Below the pieces are notes generated by a model, which saw only the letters and a program-made list of their open reading frames with translations, ran no database searches and was not told the DNA's origin. 64,000 nucleotides of DNA from assembly GCA_038496675.1 (NCBI GenBank), contig CM076663.1:12225559-12289558 (forward strand), read 5' to 3'. The stretch comes from Rachycentron canadum. Lineage: Eukaryota; Chordata; Actinopteri; Carangiformes; Rachycentridae. Of the stretch, positions 1 through 11,400 are shown one piece after another. A program made the position numbers and the translations under genes. How positions within the stretch are numbered: position 1 is the stretch's first letter; each line of letters opens with the position of its first letter.

Positions 1-449
1 AAAACCCGTATTTCCTAAAAAGAAACATGCTATGACGTTATGGGGCTTTTTTTTGTCATCTTGGTTTTTCTTCTTTAAGTGTGGGAAGTTGAGTTTTTTC
101 GGGCCTTGAATTGGTCTGTGAATAAATGAATTGGGTCAGTTAATGCAGCGCTACAGTTACTGACATGTGACTGATGTGTAAATTAAATAAAGACGAATCA
201 GAGCAGGGGGGAGTTATTGCGCCACAGTGCAGCGATAAGTTCATGAAAAGCACAGGTGAAAAACTAAGTAGGAAACATAGGATTTGCTGTTGTGAGCTGC
301 TTTTATTTCCCATTGATTGTCACATGGCCTCGCGATAACCGCCTCTGCGGTCATTATCTGCCGCTTCATCAGTGAGAGCTGACCTGACTTCAGTACCACA
401 GCTCGTGCGGTAAGTAGCCTTTGATTAAACATGGCTGTTAATTGGGTTT

Positions 450-1518
450 TTCCGCTCTGAATAACCGCAGGCTGGAGAGACGAGCAGCCCCGCGGGCCAG
501 TGTCCCCCCCCCGGTTTACATCCAGGCTGAGGTGGTGATGGGAGGCGGTAACAGACTTTATTATTTTCGGCTGTCTGAGCCTCCTCCGCCGCCACGAGAG
601 CCCGTTTCTTTTGTGCTCCTTCAGGACGCCTCGCGGGGCTGAGGCTCGGCCGCGCGCACGCACGCGGGTCTGCAGAATCCATGCAGCTCCTCCTCGAGGG
701 GGTCGCGGCGACTGAGAGCCCCCACCCCCCTCGTCTTTCTCTCCCTCCCTCTCTCACTCAATCTCTCTCCCTCCCTCTCTCCCTCTCTCCCCCCGGCTCC
801 TCCTGCGCCCGCCCCGGCACCGATTGTTGACAAAAGACGCCGCTGGACGGAGCGAAGGAACCGAGACCCCGGTACCGGTGAGCAGACCTGCCCGTTAACT
901 CAGCCTCTTTCAGCTCGAGGAGAGGATCGGGTCGACGGGGTGGGGGGTGAGGGGGTAAGGGGGGGGACGAGGACTCTTCCGCTCCTAGAAAACCGTGAGT
1001 CACAACGAGCTGCTTTGTGTCCATAACAGATTTCATATAGTCGGTCGTTAGCCGTAGTAGCGCTGCGGGGTCGGTCCCCTCCTCCCCGCCGCCCCCGTGT
1101 GATCCGGCATCATATGATGCTCATTTCAGTCTGTAGCCTGGAGCAGATTATGACAGCTTTCCGTCTCTCTTTGTGCCTTTGTGTGTCCCCGCTCCGGAAG
1201 GTGTGGCCGAGGTGATTCGGTTGTCGTTGGTGGTCGGACCGCAACGGGCCGGCGTGAAGTGGACACCTCCTCCCCTGTCCCCTCTCCCTCCTGAAAACCA
1301 CCGACTGGTATTTACCGACAAAGCCAGCGGCCGAGATGGGTCACACTCTGTGAGTGGAAGCGCCAGAACAGCGTTGCGGGAGGAGGCGGCGGCCTTGGGC
1401 AGGTCTATTCACCCGGGAATGGTGTGAACTGAGACGGCCAGGCAGTCTGGATCTGACCGGGGACCCGTCATTCCCCCGGAGCCTCCGCGGCTCCAAGCCG
1501 CGTCCTGAGCCCTCCAAG
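450..1518 (+). promoter_or_regulatory. nkain1: CpG-rich promoter and 5' UTR of nkain1
   Basis: This GC- and CpG-rich stretch stands out from the AT-rich flanks and leads directly into the first coding exon at 1519. It contains a long C/T-rich tract (about 720-800), a G-run cluster (937-966) and a possible splice donor near 878, so the 5' UTR could be split. There is no clear TATA box, which fits a CpG-island promoter. The transcription start cannot be placed from sequence alone. Upstream, 1-440 is AT-rich and holds nothing I recognise. Confidence 0.6.
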
Positions 1519-4500
1519 ATGGGGAAGTGTGACGGCAGATGCACGCTGCTGGTGATATGCTCACTGCAGTTGGTGAGTATGTGTATGTTTATGTGTGTGT
1601 TTGTGTGTGTTTGTGTGCTCCCTCTCTACTCACTCACCATGAAGATATAATTAGAGCAGCGTGCTACAGACTCGCACATTGTAATCAGACATTTTTGTCC
1701 AGCCTCTGTACAGTCACGCTGAAAAAGCTTTGAGCTGCAGCTGCCATGCCACATTACAGGCGAGGGTGTGTGTGTGTCTTTGAAGCAGTAGGAGCAGGAC
1801 AGGGGGGCGCTTTGGTGTCAGGGTGGTCTGTGTGTCTGTAGAGAGAGGGGTGATTGCCCCATTCTGACAAAACCATGTGAATATTAAGCACAAGAGGCAC
1901 AAGGAGGCCCTGTTCACCATCTGGTCTCCATTCTGGAGTTAAAGTTAGCCGCTCCTTGTGTCCACAAATAGCTTGAGACTATTCCTATAAAATGTAATAA
2001 GTGTGTAATATGAGACAGTAATATCTATTCCTGTAGTGAGCATGATACAGGCATGGGCAGCAGCAGTGTGAGGGCTGGTTGTTTAGGCCATTCTTTGCCC
2101 GGCTGATGAGTTGTTGTGTAGCTGGGGATTCGGCCCATAGATTCTCATTAGTTTGGGGGAGCTTTTAGGAGGTGCTCCTCTTTTACAGTCACTGGACTGG
2201 CTGGTGCTCCAGGCAGTTACCATGGAAACAACTGCGGCAGGCCTGTGTATGTGTGTGTCGCTGTCACTATGTGTGTGTGAATTGTAGTGTGTTGTGTTTT
2301 TTTTTTTTTTTTTTTTTTTGTGCGTGTATTTGCATATATCCTCATTTGTGAGTGTTTATATGTGGCTTACCTCTAATGTGTGTGTTTATGTGACCCCCCC
2401 TCCCCCTGTCCCCTAGGTGGCAGCCCTACAAAGGCAAGTGTTTGATTTTCTGGGTTACCAGTGGGCTCCCATCCTAGCCAACTTCCTGCACATTATGGCC
2501 GTCATCCTGGGCATGTTTGGCACTGTGCAGTTTCGCTTCAGATACCTCATCTTTGTGAGTATATCTCTGAGTGTCAGAGGCCGTCACAGCCCCTCGGTAC
2601 TTTGATTAAGCATGGGCCTGTGTGTCTAGTTACTTACATACAGATCTCTTTGTCTGTTTGGTAGTATGCAGTATGGCTAGTCCTTTGGGTGGGTTGGAAC
2701 TCCTTCATCATCTGTTTCTACCTGGAAGTTGGAAACCTGTCTCAGGTAAGTTCTTTGTTTTTACTCTTGTGGTTGTGTGGCACCATTACAACTTGCACAT
2801 TTGCTTTAATTAGAAACAACCTTCATTAGTGTTGGAACTATTAATCACTTGGTTGAAAGAAAATACAATTCCAACAATTTTGATGATTATTAGTCACTGG
2901 ATTTATAGAAAATTAATAGGCAACTTCTTTTTTAGTGTTTTTTGCATAGCCAATGTTTGCGTAAACAGTTTGTTTACTTGCTATTTTGGAAGAAACATTG
3001 TAAGTGCAACATCAAATGTCACCATGAACTGTCTCAAGCTGTGAAAACAACTCTTGTTTTGCTGGTATTTGATAGTATTTCTATGGCTGCTTTTCTTCTA
3101 CTGTAGTTAGCATACTAACCAGCTAGGTCTCGTCCAGCCAGCCTGTCTTGTTACCCAGTACAGTCACTTCTTCAGTTATACCAGGAAAAATATAAAATTT
3201 AAAGATGTAAAATTATCAGTAATTTATAAGAAAAAGTTGAAGGAAACTGCAACAATTCTGCCCAAAGCTGTCTTGAAGTATCCTTTGAGATTTACTTTGT
3301 TACCCATTGGTGATGAGCATGTTTCAGTATTTTCTGATCTTTTGTAGACAAAATAATTAACAGATGTTTTGGAACCATAACCAACAGAGAAATCAGCAAT
3401 GAGAATAATCGTTAGTTGTAGCCCTTCTCCTATGAACATGTGTATATATGTGTGTGTCACAGGACAGGGACTTTCTCATGACATTCAACACATCCCTCCA
3501 TCGTTCGTGGTGGATGGAGCATGGCCCTGGTTGCCTGGTAACACCAGTGCTAGACTCCCGCATGGCCCCTGATGACCATCATGTCATCACTGTCTCCGGG
3601 TGTCTCCTTGATTACCAGTACATCGAGGTGTTGAGTTCAGCCATTCAGATCCTGTTGGCTGTATGTATCTAACACACACACTCCTGCAAATACACATAGA
3701 GTGTATTTCTAGTTCATCCATTTGGCTTTAATACAGCACAGACACATCATGTGAACACTGTAACAAACATTATTTTACAACAACAATCATCCTGTTGCTG
3801 ACCATCTCCTCTCTAACAGCTCTTTGGCTTCGTATACGCCTGCTACGTGAGCAAAGTCTTCCAGGATGATGAGGACAGCTGTGAGTGCTTTTTTCTTCTC
3901 TTAAAATCTTGTTGATCCTCTTCCACTGCCTTGTTCAGTCAGTTAGGTTTACTTCAGTTGTACTGTGGAGAGGGCTTTTGTGTAAGTGATCCATGACCTT
4001 GGATGTGAGTGCTGTTAGCTCACTGGTTTCTCCTGTGTCATGTTGAACAATATCACCATTGAGGATTCCCTCTGGAGGATCTTAGCGATCAATCTGCGGG
4101 AGTATTAGAGAAGTCGGCTGGAATATTCCCACCGTCAGAGTGTCCGTCTGTCCGCCTGTCCGCATGCTAGTGCTTGACTGTCGGCTTGGGTCTACCATCT
4201 GTGTGTCTGAATGATGCTTCTCTTCATGCAGCTCTTGTGAGAGTTTTACTTTCTCTCAGTGGACAAAATGAAGTCCCATTATTAAAATCCCATAAGTTTG
4301 ATTTCCTGTGAAAGCAAGGGCACATCATGTCAGTGATGCCTTAAGAGCTGCTAAATAAGCATTAAATGTATGTCATATCATACACTAATCATTCACAACA
4401 TTAAGTTAAGTATAGTCGTTTTTAAGTTTTGGTTAAGTAATGTTGCAGTTGTGTCTATTATATTAATTTTTTGACTTCAAACCTTGAAGCCATTGAAAAT

Positions 4501-5514
4501 AACTGAAAAGGTTTCAATTACATCACTGAGGGTTCAGAATAATCTGATCATGATATATTAACATCTGTGAAAGTGTCTATTAGTTATCTTATTATTATTA
4601 GTTTGTATAATTATTTGTTTTAAAAAAAAATGTGATTACTGTACATATAGTTGAAAAATATAATGAACAATGTTTGATGAACTATGCAATGGCACTTATT
4701 TGTCGACATACATACCACATACCAAATATATTAACTAACCAGTTTGTTGTAATGTATATTCATTCTATTGTATCTATGATGTTCATCCCTCAAATCAAAG
4801 GTAAAATTTAAAATGTGAAGAGTATTTTGTTTTTCTGCTGTTTGTTGCTCCAAATCGATTAAGAAAGATTAGAACCATGTATCCATGACATAGAGGCAGT
4901 GCAAAAGATGATGTTATAAATATGTATTAAAGCATTATGATACCATCTAAGCTTGAAATACAACACTTTGCAAAAAAAAAAAAAAACTAATTTAAGGGAC
5001 AGTAAAATGATGTCATCTCTGCTCTCTCTCCTTTTGAAGTTGATTTCATTGGTGGTTTTGACTCGTACGGCTACCAGCCTCCTCAGAAGTCCTCTCATCT
5101 GCAGCTGCAGCCTCTTTACACGTGAGTTACAAATATATTTTTCTTTAATGTTGAACAGTCTTCTTACAGGTGGCACTCTATTAATTTAGTAATGCACTTA
5201 CAAAAAGTTGGGGGACTCACAAAAGACAGAAATTAAAAAATGGTCAAAACTGAAGTATCCTGACTCTCAGGCCCGTGTTTACCCTAGAAACTCTTTACAT
5301 AAATACTCTTCATTTAAACCCCACACTCCCACTTTGTCTGTCAAGCCACAGGGTATGTAGTAATAATAATAACGAGTAAACTAAACTTAATTTGTAAAAT
5401 CGTTGGAGTGTCCCTTTCATGCTGTTATATCAAAGTGCTGTATACTGTAACATTGATCTCTGACAACATGAATCCCTCGGGATATCTTCCCCTCTGCATC
5501 ACAGGGCTGGTTAA
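1519..5514 (+). CDS. nkain1: Sodium/potassium-transporting ATPase subunit beta-1-interacting protein 1 (Nkain1)
   Basis: Small multipass membrane protein of the NKAIN family, which binds the Na,K-ATPase beta-1 subunit and is mainly neural. Coding exons: 1519-1572, 2417-2554, 2665-2745, 3463-3660, 3820-3880, 5040-5121, 5505-5514. The joined frame is 624 nt (207 residues plus stop), the length I recall for human NKAIN1, and it matches that protein along its whole length. It starts MGKCDGRCTL, with a first hydrophobic segment at about 7-24. Others lie at about 35-57 (WAPILANFLHIMAVILGMF), 65-87 and 148-175. Residues 92-145 form the extracellular loop, with an N-T-S glycosylation sequon at Asn100 and the family signature HRSWWMEHGPGCLVTPV. 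The tail ends LQLQPLYTAG. The start is fixed by homology and follows CCAAG. NKAIN2-4 are the only alternatives; the MGKC start, the tail and the pum1 neighbour favour NKAIN1. Confidence 0.93.
2829..3424 (+). repeat. Dispersed AT-rich repeat, hAT/MITE-like, in nkain1 intron 3
   Basis: The left end has repeated TTAATCACTTGG / GATTATTAGTCACTGG-type words, and the right end (3335-3424) reads through GTAGACAAAATAATTAAC to AATAATCGTTAGTTGTAGCCC. This is the end structure of a very common teleost repeat with TTAATCGATTA-rich ends and a GTTAGTTGCAGCC terminus. Class and family name are from memory and unsure. Related, more decayed copies lie at 14461-14770, 41941-42213 and 58081-58270. Confidence 0.5.
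5505..5514 (+). CDS. nkain1: Terminal coding exon of nkain1 (10 coding bases)
   Basis: Exon 6 ends in phase 2 inside the Thr codon (AC at 5120-5121). A pyrimidine-rich acceptor ending CATCACAG at 5504 is followed by G GCT GGT TAA, which completes Thr and adds Ala-Gly-stop. Human NKAIN1, as I recall it, ends Thr-Ser-Gly, so length and end agree. If the intron were retained, the donor itself would supply ACG TGA, giving a protein only two residues shorter. Acceptor choice is inference, supported by the total of 207 residues. Confidence 0.72.
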
Positions 5515-7480
5515 CCGTTGGTAGCGCCCCCTTCAGGCCAAACCCTGGCGGCGTCACTGTGGATGGAAATCAGCAGTTGCCCTGATTACACTCACTATGT
5601 GTGTCACAGTTTACCCGAGGAATGGACTTAACCCCACCCAGAGGGAGAGACGTTTGTGTGTGTGTGTCTTTGTGTGCTTGTGTCTGAGAATGAGAAATAC
5701 AGCCCTGATTAGAATGTACAGAGCTCAGGGAAGAACCAGCATGTCAGGAGGTATGATAAGATGAAGGAGAAGCAGGAGGGGGCAGAGAGACAGATACAGA
5801 GAACGAGAGCTGGGGACACCTCTGTCAAATTATGGAGGACACACTTCACTAAACTGCCAGCTCTCGACACTCCCACAAGTGTGTGTGCATGTGAGTGACT
5901 GTGTAACTCTACAGGACTAGATGGTGCTTTGTGGTTGCACCCTGGACTCTTACCACTCAGTGCCGTCATGTGTTTTGTTTTTTTGGGTGCTTGTGTGTGT
6001 GAGTGTGTGCGTGAGGGGGTGGGGATGTGGGTAGGGTCTCATAATAAAAAGAGGCACGGTACCTGTTGTCGTTTTAGAATGTGGTGATGTCAAACTAGAG
6101 CAGTCTTATGATTCCCGTTCCCAAAGCCATCTTTCCCTCTCCCTGTGCCGTTAAAATCACTGTTGACATTCAAGCTTTTTATGTTAGAGCCAGGGCCTGG
6201 TGAGGTAATAAAGCAGAGCTGGTGGAGTGCAAAGGGTTAACTGCTTAAAGGATCAGGGTGGCAATATTTTATATATTTTATTATTGTAAAAAGATTCCAC
6301 AAAAAGACCAAAGCCAACAAAGCTTTTGTCCTGAACTCAATACGTTCCAACTTTCATAGTTTGTTTGTGTCGTTTAATCATTCAATATGCTTCAATTTTA
6401 AAAAAGGCAAAATAATTTGCTAAAACATTTAGACACTGGTGTTGTGAGCAATACCATTCAAACAACAGTAAATAGTCCACTTGTTGGGGACTATTTCCAG
6501 CTGCAGGTTTGGTCTCTTGAGTGAGTATTGCATCAGCAGGAAAGTGCCCAAATCCATTGTAATGAAGGAACATGTCAACTAGTGTTGTATAATGGTTTAG
6601 GACAACTATAGAGCTCTATGGCAAACAGGCAAAGGCTATACCGGGTTTTCATGACGCTGACTACATTTATCTGTAGGATCAGTTTATCATCTGGTCTTTT
6701 CATTGGATTTGTTGGCAATAAGAAAAATGAAGCATATCTCTACACTTGTCCCTTTTATATCTGGGATACTACAAAAATAGAGTCAAATGTTCAGTGTTAG
6801 AATATTTAGTTTTTCAGGAAGTTCAGCCTCCTGTAATGTGATGCTGTTCATTAGGGATGCAGATGGCTTTGGGATCAGGCATTAGTGTGTCTATGGGGGG
6901 GCAGTGGGGATACTGTGCATGTAAATAACCAGCCAATGATTGTTTTCTTGGTTCCATTTAGAATCGGGGGGTTGCATTAGGGGGTGGGTGGGACTCGGGG
7001 AGAGGGGTACACATCAAAATTTTTCTTTATACCTCTTTCTCTTGTTCTCTCTTTTTGGAGATCCTCATGCTGCCATCTTTTAACCCATCTGCAGCTAATT
7101 CTCCCCATCATGCTCACTAAATAGATACACCCCTGCAGCTCATTCGCTGATCTCCACTGGAGCGTGGCAATAAAGGAGAGGAATATATGTCATGAACATG
7201 TACGGTGACATGCTCTGAGTAGTTTTTGTAGCTTGAATGGGAGACAGGAAGAGGGAAGGAGGGGGACGGGGTATGAGGTGAAGACATTATCGGGTGTTTG
7301 AAATAATAAAAATACACTTTCTACATTAAATATGGTTTCTGTTGTCATCTATAGACACACATTTGTCTCACTGAGAGTGACTTAATGTTTAATAAATTGA
7401 GTGCTTTCATCTCTCATTCTGATTACATTACATTAATATTGAGATTATGAAGAACAGAATTACATTTTTGCCAGATTAGT
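5515..7480 (+). other. Probable nkain1 3' UTR and intergenic DNA
   Basis: There is no coding potential of note. An AATAAA at 6043-6048, followed by GT-rich sequence near 6062-6080, is one possible polyadenylation site; others lie near 6186 and 7304. A CTCF-like GCGCCCCCT core lies at 5524-5532. TG-rich runs occur near 5655-5690 and 5990-6012. The 3' end of the transcript cannot be fixed without RNA data. Confidence 0.35.
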
Positions 7481-9900
7481 TTAGTAGATTATACAAATGG
7501 TGCACTGTGGTGAGCTGATACTGTACAATGAGGATTTGATTTGTGAAAACAATGTGATGCATTTTATAGACAACATTAAAAAAAATAGCACTACGATACA
7601 GAGGGACTTATTTGTGACCCTTTATGTTCAGCGAAACAACATCACAATTAAATGTAGACTATTAAATATTAGATTGCTCTCATTTAATGACTGATCATCA
7701 CATTGATCAACTCTTACTGAAACCTGGTTGCAGCAGGAAGAATAAGTTAGTTACATATATTATTTTTCACATCCCTCAGACCACAGGCCGAGGAGGATGA
7801 GTCAAAGTGAACACTTTTACACTCCATCTTATTTATCAACCCTAAACCTGAGTTGTAAATCATATTAAAGCGTGACTCATACATAATGAAAAGTTCTATT
7901 AGTTACTCTGTATCACCCACTGAGTTTTCATCTTTAGTTAGTAGCATTTGGGGAAAATGTTATTACAGTGGGTGTCAATGTGATAATGCTATAAACAAAT
8001 TTAAAGAAAGAATTACAATGTTTAGTTTGCTGTTATGTGTCAATACAAGTGAGGACACCTATCTCAACTGATTGATGCTGGCTTGTTGCCTGCCTGAAAG
8101 AGAAGGTAGCAATTCAAAACTACTGACAAAGATACTAATAAGACTTCACAGAGGCATACAACAAAAACTATTGTAAATGATGCCCCTGTTATTAATATTT
8201 TAAAGAAGAACAACCCGAAGTTTCTGTTCAGCACTGTAACTAGACTGACAGATAGCCATAGCTTCATAAAGCCATCTATTCCTTTAACCCTCAGTGGTGA
8301 TGACTGATAAGTCTTCATCATCTCATTCCCACAACTGTAATGGGCTGTAATGCCTGATTTACAGTATATCTACCACTTCTCAAAAGCTTCATCTAAACCA
8401 CTGACTTGTCTTCTTGACTCTATTCCAACAAGGCTGTCTGGGAGTGTTTTTCCTCTAATCAACACTTCTATATTCGATCTGATCAACTCTTTTATAACAG
8501 GTTATGTGCCACAAGCTTTTAAGGGGGATCAGGGATCAGGATCAGGATTTAGAGTCAATCATTGAACAGACAGCACAGATGAAAGTTATCAGTGCTGATC
8601 TTCTCATGGCCTCAGACAATGGACTTGTCTTATTAGATCTTTGTGGTGCATTTGACACCATCGATCAAAACATTTTAGTACAAAGACTGGGACAAAGCAT
8701 TGGGATTAAAGGAGCTGCACTATGCTGGTTTAAGTCGTAATTATGAAATAGTTACCAGTTTGTTCATTTAAATACTTCTAGTTCTACATGTTGCACACAA
8801 AATATAATCATAGCATCCAACAGGGTTCTGTGCTGGGTCCGATACTTTCCACCTTATATATGTTTCCTTTAGGCAGCACATTTCTATTCTAAGCCAGATA
8901 AATCAGGTTGTCAAACTTCAGACATGTCTCAAAGGCCTGGATGAATATTTTACTTCTAAATTTGGACTAAACTGAAGTTATTATATTTGGCCCTAAACAC
9001 ATCGGAATTACATTATCTAATAATAGTTATGGCACTACCTTGGTCTCCAGTGCTACAGTAAGAAGCCTGGGGTAAATTTTAACCAGGGTATGTCCTATAT
9101 GTTGCACATAAAACAGCTCTCTAAGACAGCCTTCTTCCATCTGCACAATGTTGTAAAAAATAGAAATATCCTGTCTCAATGGATAAAAAATTAGTCCATA
9201 CATTTATTACCTGTAGACTGGACTACATTATTTCTTTATTATCAGGATCTCACAATAACTGTGTAAAAAGCCTCCAGCTGATTCAAAAGTACTGACAGGA
9301 ACTAGGATAAGAGATCATATCTTTCCTGTTTTAGCTTCACAGCATGAGCCACCTGTAACATCCAGAAAAGAATATTAAGTTTCTCTCACCTACAAAGGCA
9401 TTGATGGTCAGCGCCATCATATCATAAAAATCTCATAGTACCCTATTATCTGAACAGAACACATTGGTTTCTGGAGTATAAGAGTTGAACAGGAGGCTGA
9501 ACCCTCAGTTATCAGGCTCCTCTTCTGTGGAGCCAACTCCCAGTTTGGATTCATGAGGAAGACACCCTTTCTAAATTTTAAATGTTCCTCTTTCATTAAG
9601 CTTCTAGTTAGACTAGCTCAGGTGAGGCCTAAACCATCCCTCAGTTATGCTGCCATGAGACTAGCAGTTTTCTCATGATGCACTGAGCACTCCTTTTCTC
9701 TCTCTCCATGCATTTATTATGCCATGGTACTGCATGTCATAAACTTTGCATTTTCTCTCTCTCATAGTTTGTGCTTCTCCTCTGTGTAGCGCTGACTCTG
9801 AAGCTGAGGGATCCAAATCCATCTTTGTCTTTTTACCTGAGCTGCCTGACAACTCAATTCCCCTAAATAAATAAAATGAATAAAAGGAATAAACAAAAGA
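7480..9900 (+). mobile_element. Degenerate L2-like (Maui-type) non-LTR retrotransposon
   Basis: Conceptual translation in shifting frames recovers the order of an L2-clade ORF2. An endonuclease piece ending LLLKPGCSRK-like lies near 7650-7745 (TETWLQ in the family), followed by a TTGRGG match near 7780. A piece ending ITGYVPQAFK lies near 8490-8522. Reverse-transcriptase block LLDLCGAFDTIDQNILVQRL is near 8630-8690, and QQGSVLGPILSTLY is near 8818-8860. After these come an NLGVNFNQG...KTAFFHLHNV block (9070-9160) and a C-terminal block with LLWSQLPVWIHEED-like sequence (9505-9575). The 3' end (9650-9900) has the AT-rich AATAAAATGAATAAAAGG tail. Stops, frameshifts and two internal deletions make it inactive; the second deletion removes the segment that should carry the catalytic YADD. 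Target-site duplications were not found. Confidence 0.85.
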
Positions 9901-10790
9901 ATATATATATATTTATTATTAATTAAGTAATTGGTGCTGGGTATAACTACTATTATTCACTAAAACAGTCCCTCTGAATGCATGAATACAACAGTATGTT
10001 GTTCCTGCCATGCTACAAACTAAAATAGTTACAAATTAATTACTTTAAATAAAAGAATAAGTTTGTTGCATATTTTCTGCTATGCAGTGACAAACAATAT
10101 AATACAAGAAATAACATTACAATTGAACAAAATAGAAAAAAAAAACAACATTATCTCGTTTCAACTTCTATGATGGTGTAAAAATAACATGCGTGTTTTA
10201 CAGGCTGCCCTTCGGTTTATTATAGGACATCTGTACTCTACTGTACCGACATTACGTCATCCACACACCGGATCTGGACTTGTCTCCGGTCTGCAGCTCG
10301 GGGTCACCGCTGGCACATGTCCAAAAAAACCCCCACGGGGGTATTTGTGTTATCTGGGCCACCGCAGATCTCCCCCTGTTTTCACACCGACCACTTACAT
10401 ACCGGAGGAGTAACGGAGCCACACACTCGCTGAACCGTGTGGCGCAGCACGTTGCCATGGCTGCCAAGCACCCCGTTACCGTAGAGACCCCGGTACATAA
10501 TGTACAGCCTGGTCCCAACAGATTCACTAAATATCCGCATATCAACCAGGATAATGATACTTTTCGTGATTTTTTTTTTTTTTTTACCATACCACTAATA
10601 TCATGTGCTAAAATGTCGGTACATTTTGTGATATTTATGCTGTATTATATTAATTTCTTGTCGTATATTTTAGTGACGTCCACATTAACGGTCGTAAGGC
10701 TGAAAAAAAAATCGTATTTTCTTCTCCATTAATAAACATGTGAATGAAACCAAAACAAATTCGTTATAAATACACTTCACAATACGAATA
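9900..10790. other. Intergenic interval with a GC-rich patch upstream of pum1
   Basis: Most of this is AT-rich and featureless. The patch at about 10240-10530 is much richer in CpG than its flanks, has a CRE-like TTACGTCA (10253-10260), the word GTTGCCATGG (10450-10459), and open frames on both strands that match nothing I know. It could be an alternative promoter or first exon of pum1 or of an upstream noncoding RNA. Confidence 0.3.
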
Positions 10791-11400
10791 CGCTACACAC
10801 ATAACAAAGGGACCGGTCCGGTATGACCCTCCCTCCCCTCCCGGTTGGCGCAATGAACCGCACGCTCTCTCTCATCCCTTCCCATCATGCAGCGCTCTTG
10901 CCTGCTCCTCCGTCGAGCCGCCATGTTGTCGGAGTGAAAGCCTGGGGTGTCAGAAAGAAACTGGGGCCGAAATCCGCGACCATCCACCCTCTCCGCCGGT
11001 GAGTAGCATCTGTTCCGTGGTCGCGGTAGCGCGGGACATTGTTTATCCGTGCATCGGTGCCGGTATTGTTACTGTGGAGGCTCCGAGAGGGTCTAAACGG
11101 GAGTATTTAGTGAGGCTGAGGCGAACTACCTCCCTTTCTGCTGCCTGCCTCCTTCCTCCCGTTGTGTCGGTCTTCCGCTCCAGACAGCTCACGGGCCTTT
11201 GTTAGCATCCGCGTCACGGGGACCTGTGGGGCTGCAGGCTCGGCAGACAGCTACAGACCCCCGGGTGTATATTAATAACATGATTATGATATTATGGGGC
11301 CGCCGTCGCTCTTTAAAACATTGTGTGGAGCCCGTGTTTGGCCACCGGTTCTCCCGGGCTGAGCTTGTGACGGGAGGCCGTGTTATTGTTGGTAGACATG
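10790..11400 (+). promoter_or_regulatory. pum1: CpG-rich promoter region of pum1
   Basis: CpG-rich sequence surrounds a 5' UTR exon ending in a strong donor (GTGAGT at 10999). A ZNF143/SBS-like motif TTCCCATCATGCAGCG lies at 10879-10894, and a YY1-like GCCGCCATGTTG at 10917-10928. No TATA box is apparent. The start site is probably at about 10.80-10.92 kb. Confidence 0.6.
10900..10998 (+). other. pum1: Noncoding first exon (5' UTR) of pum1
   Basis: The exon is inferred from the CpG setting, the donor CCG|GTGAGT at 10998/10999, and the fact that the coding start at 13876 lies 11 bases inside a spliced exon starting at 13865 after CTGGACAG. It holds a four-codon upstream frame (ATG TTG TCG GAG TGA, 10923-10937) in strong Kozak context. 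The 5' boundary is unknown; the start given is nominal. Confidence 0.55.

Noticed and set aside
10252..10732. Open frames of 112 and 150 codons on both strands upstream of pum1
   Set aside because: Overlapping on opposite strands, no recognisable domain, and a GC-rich patch alone explains the lack of stops.
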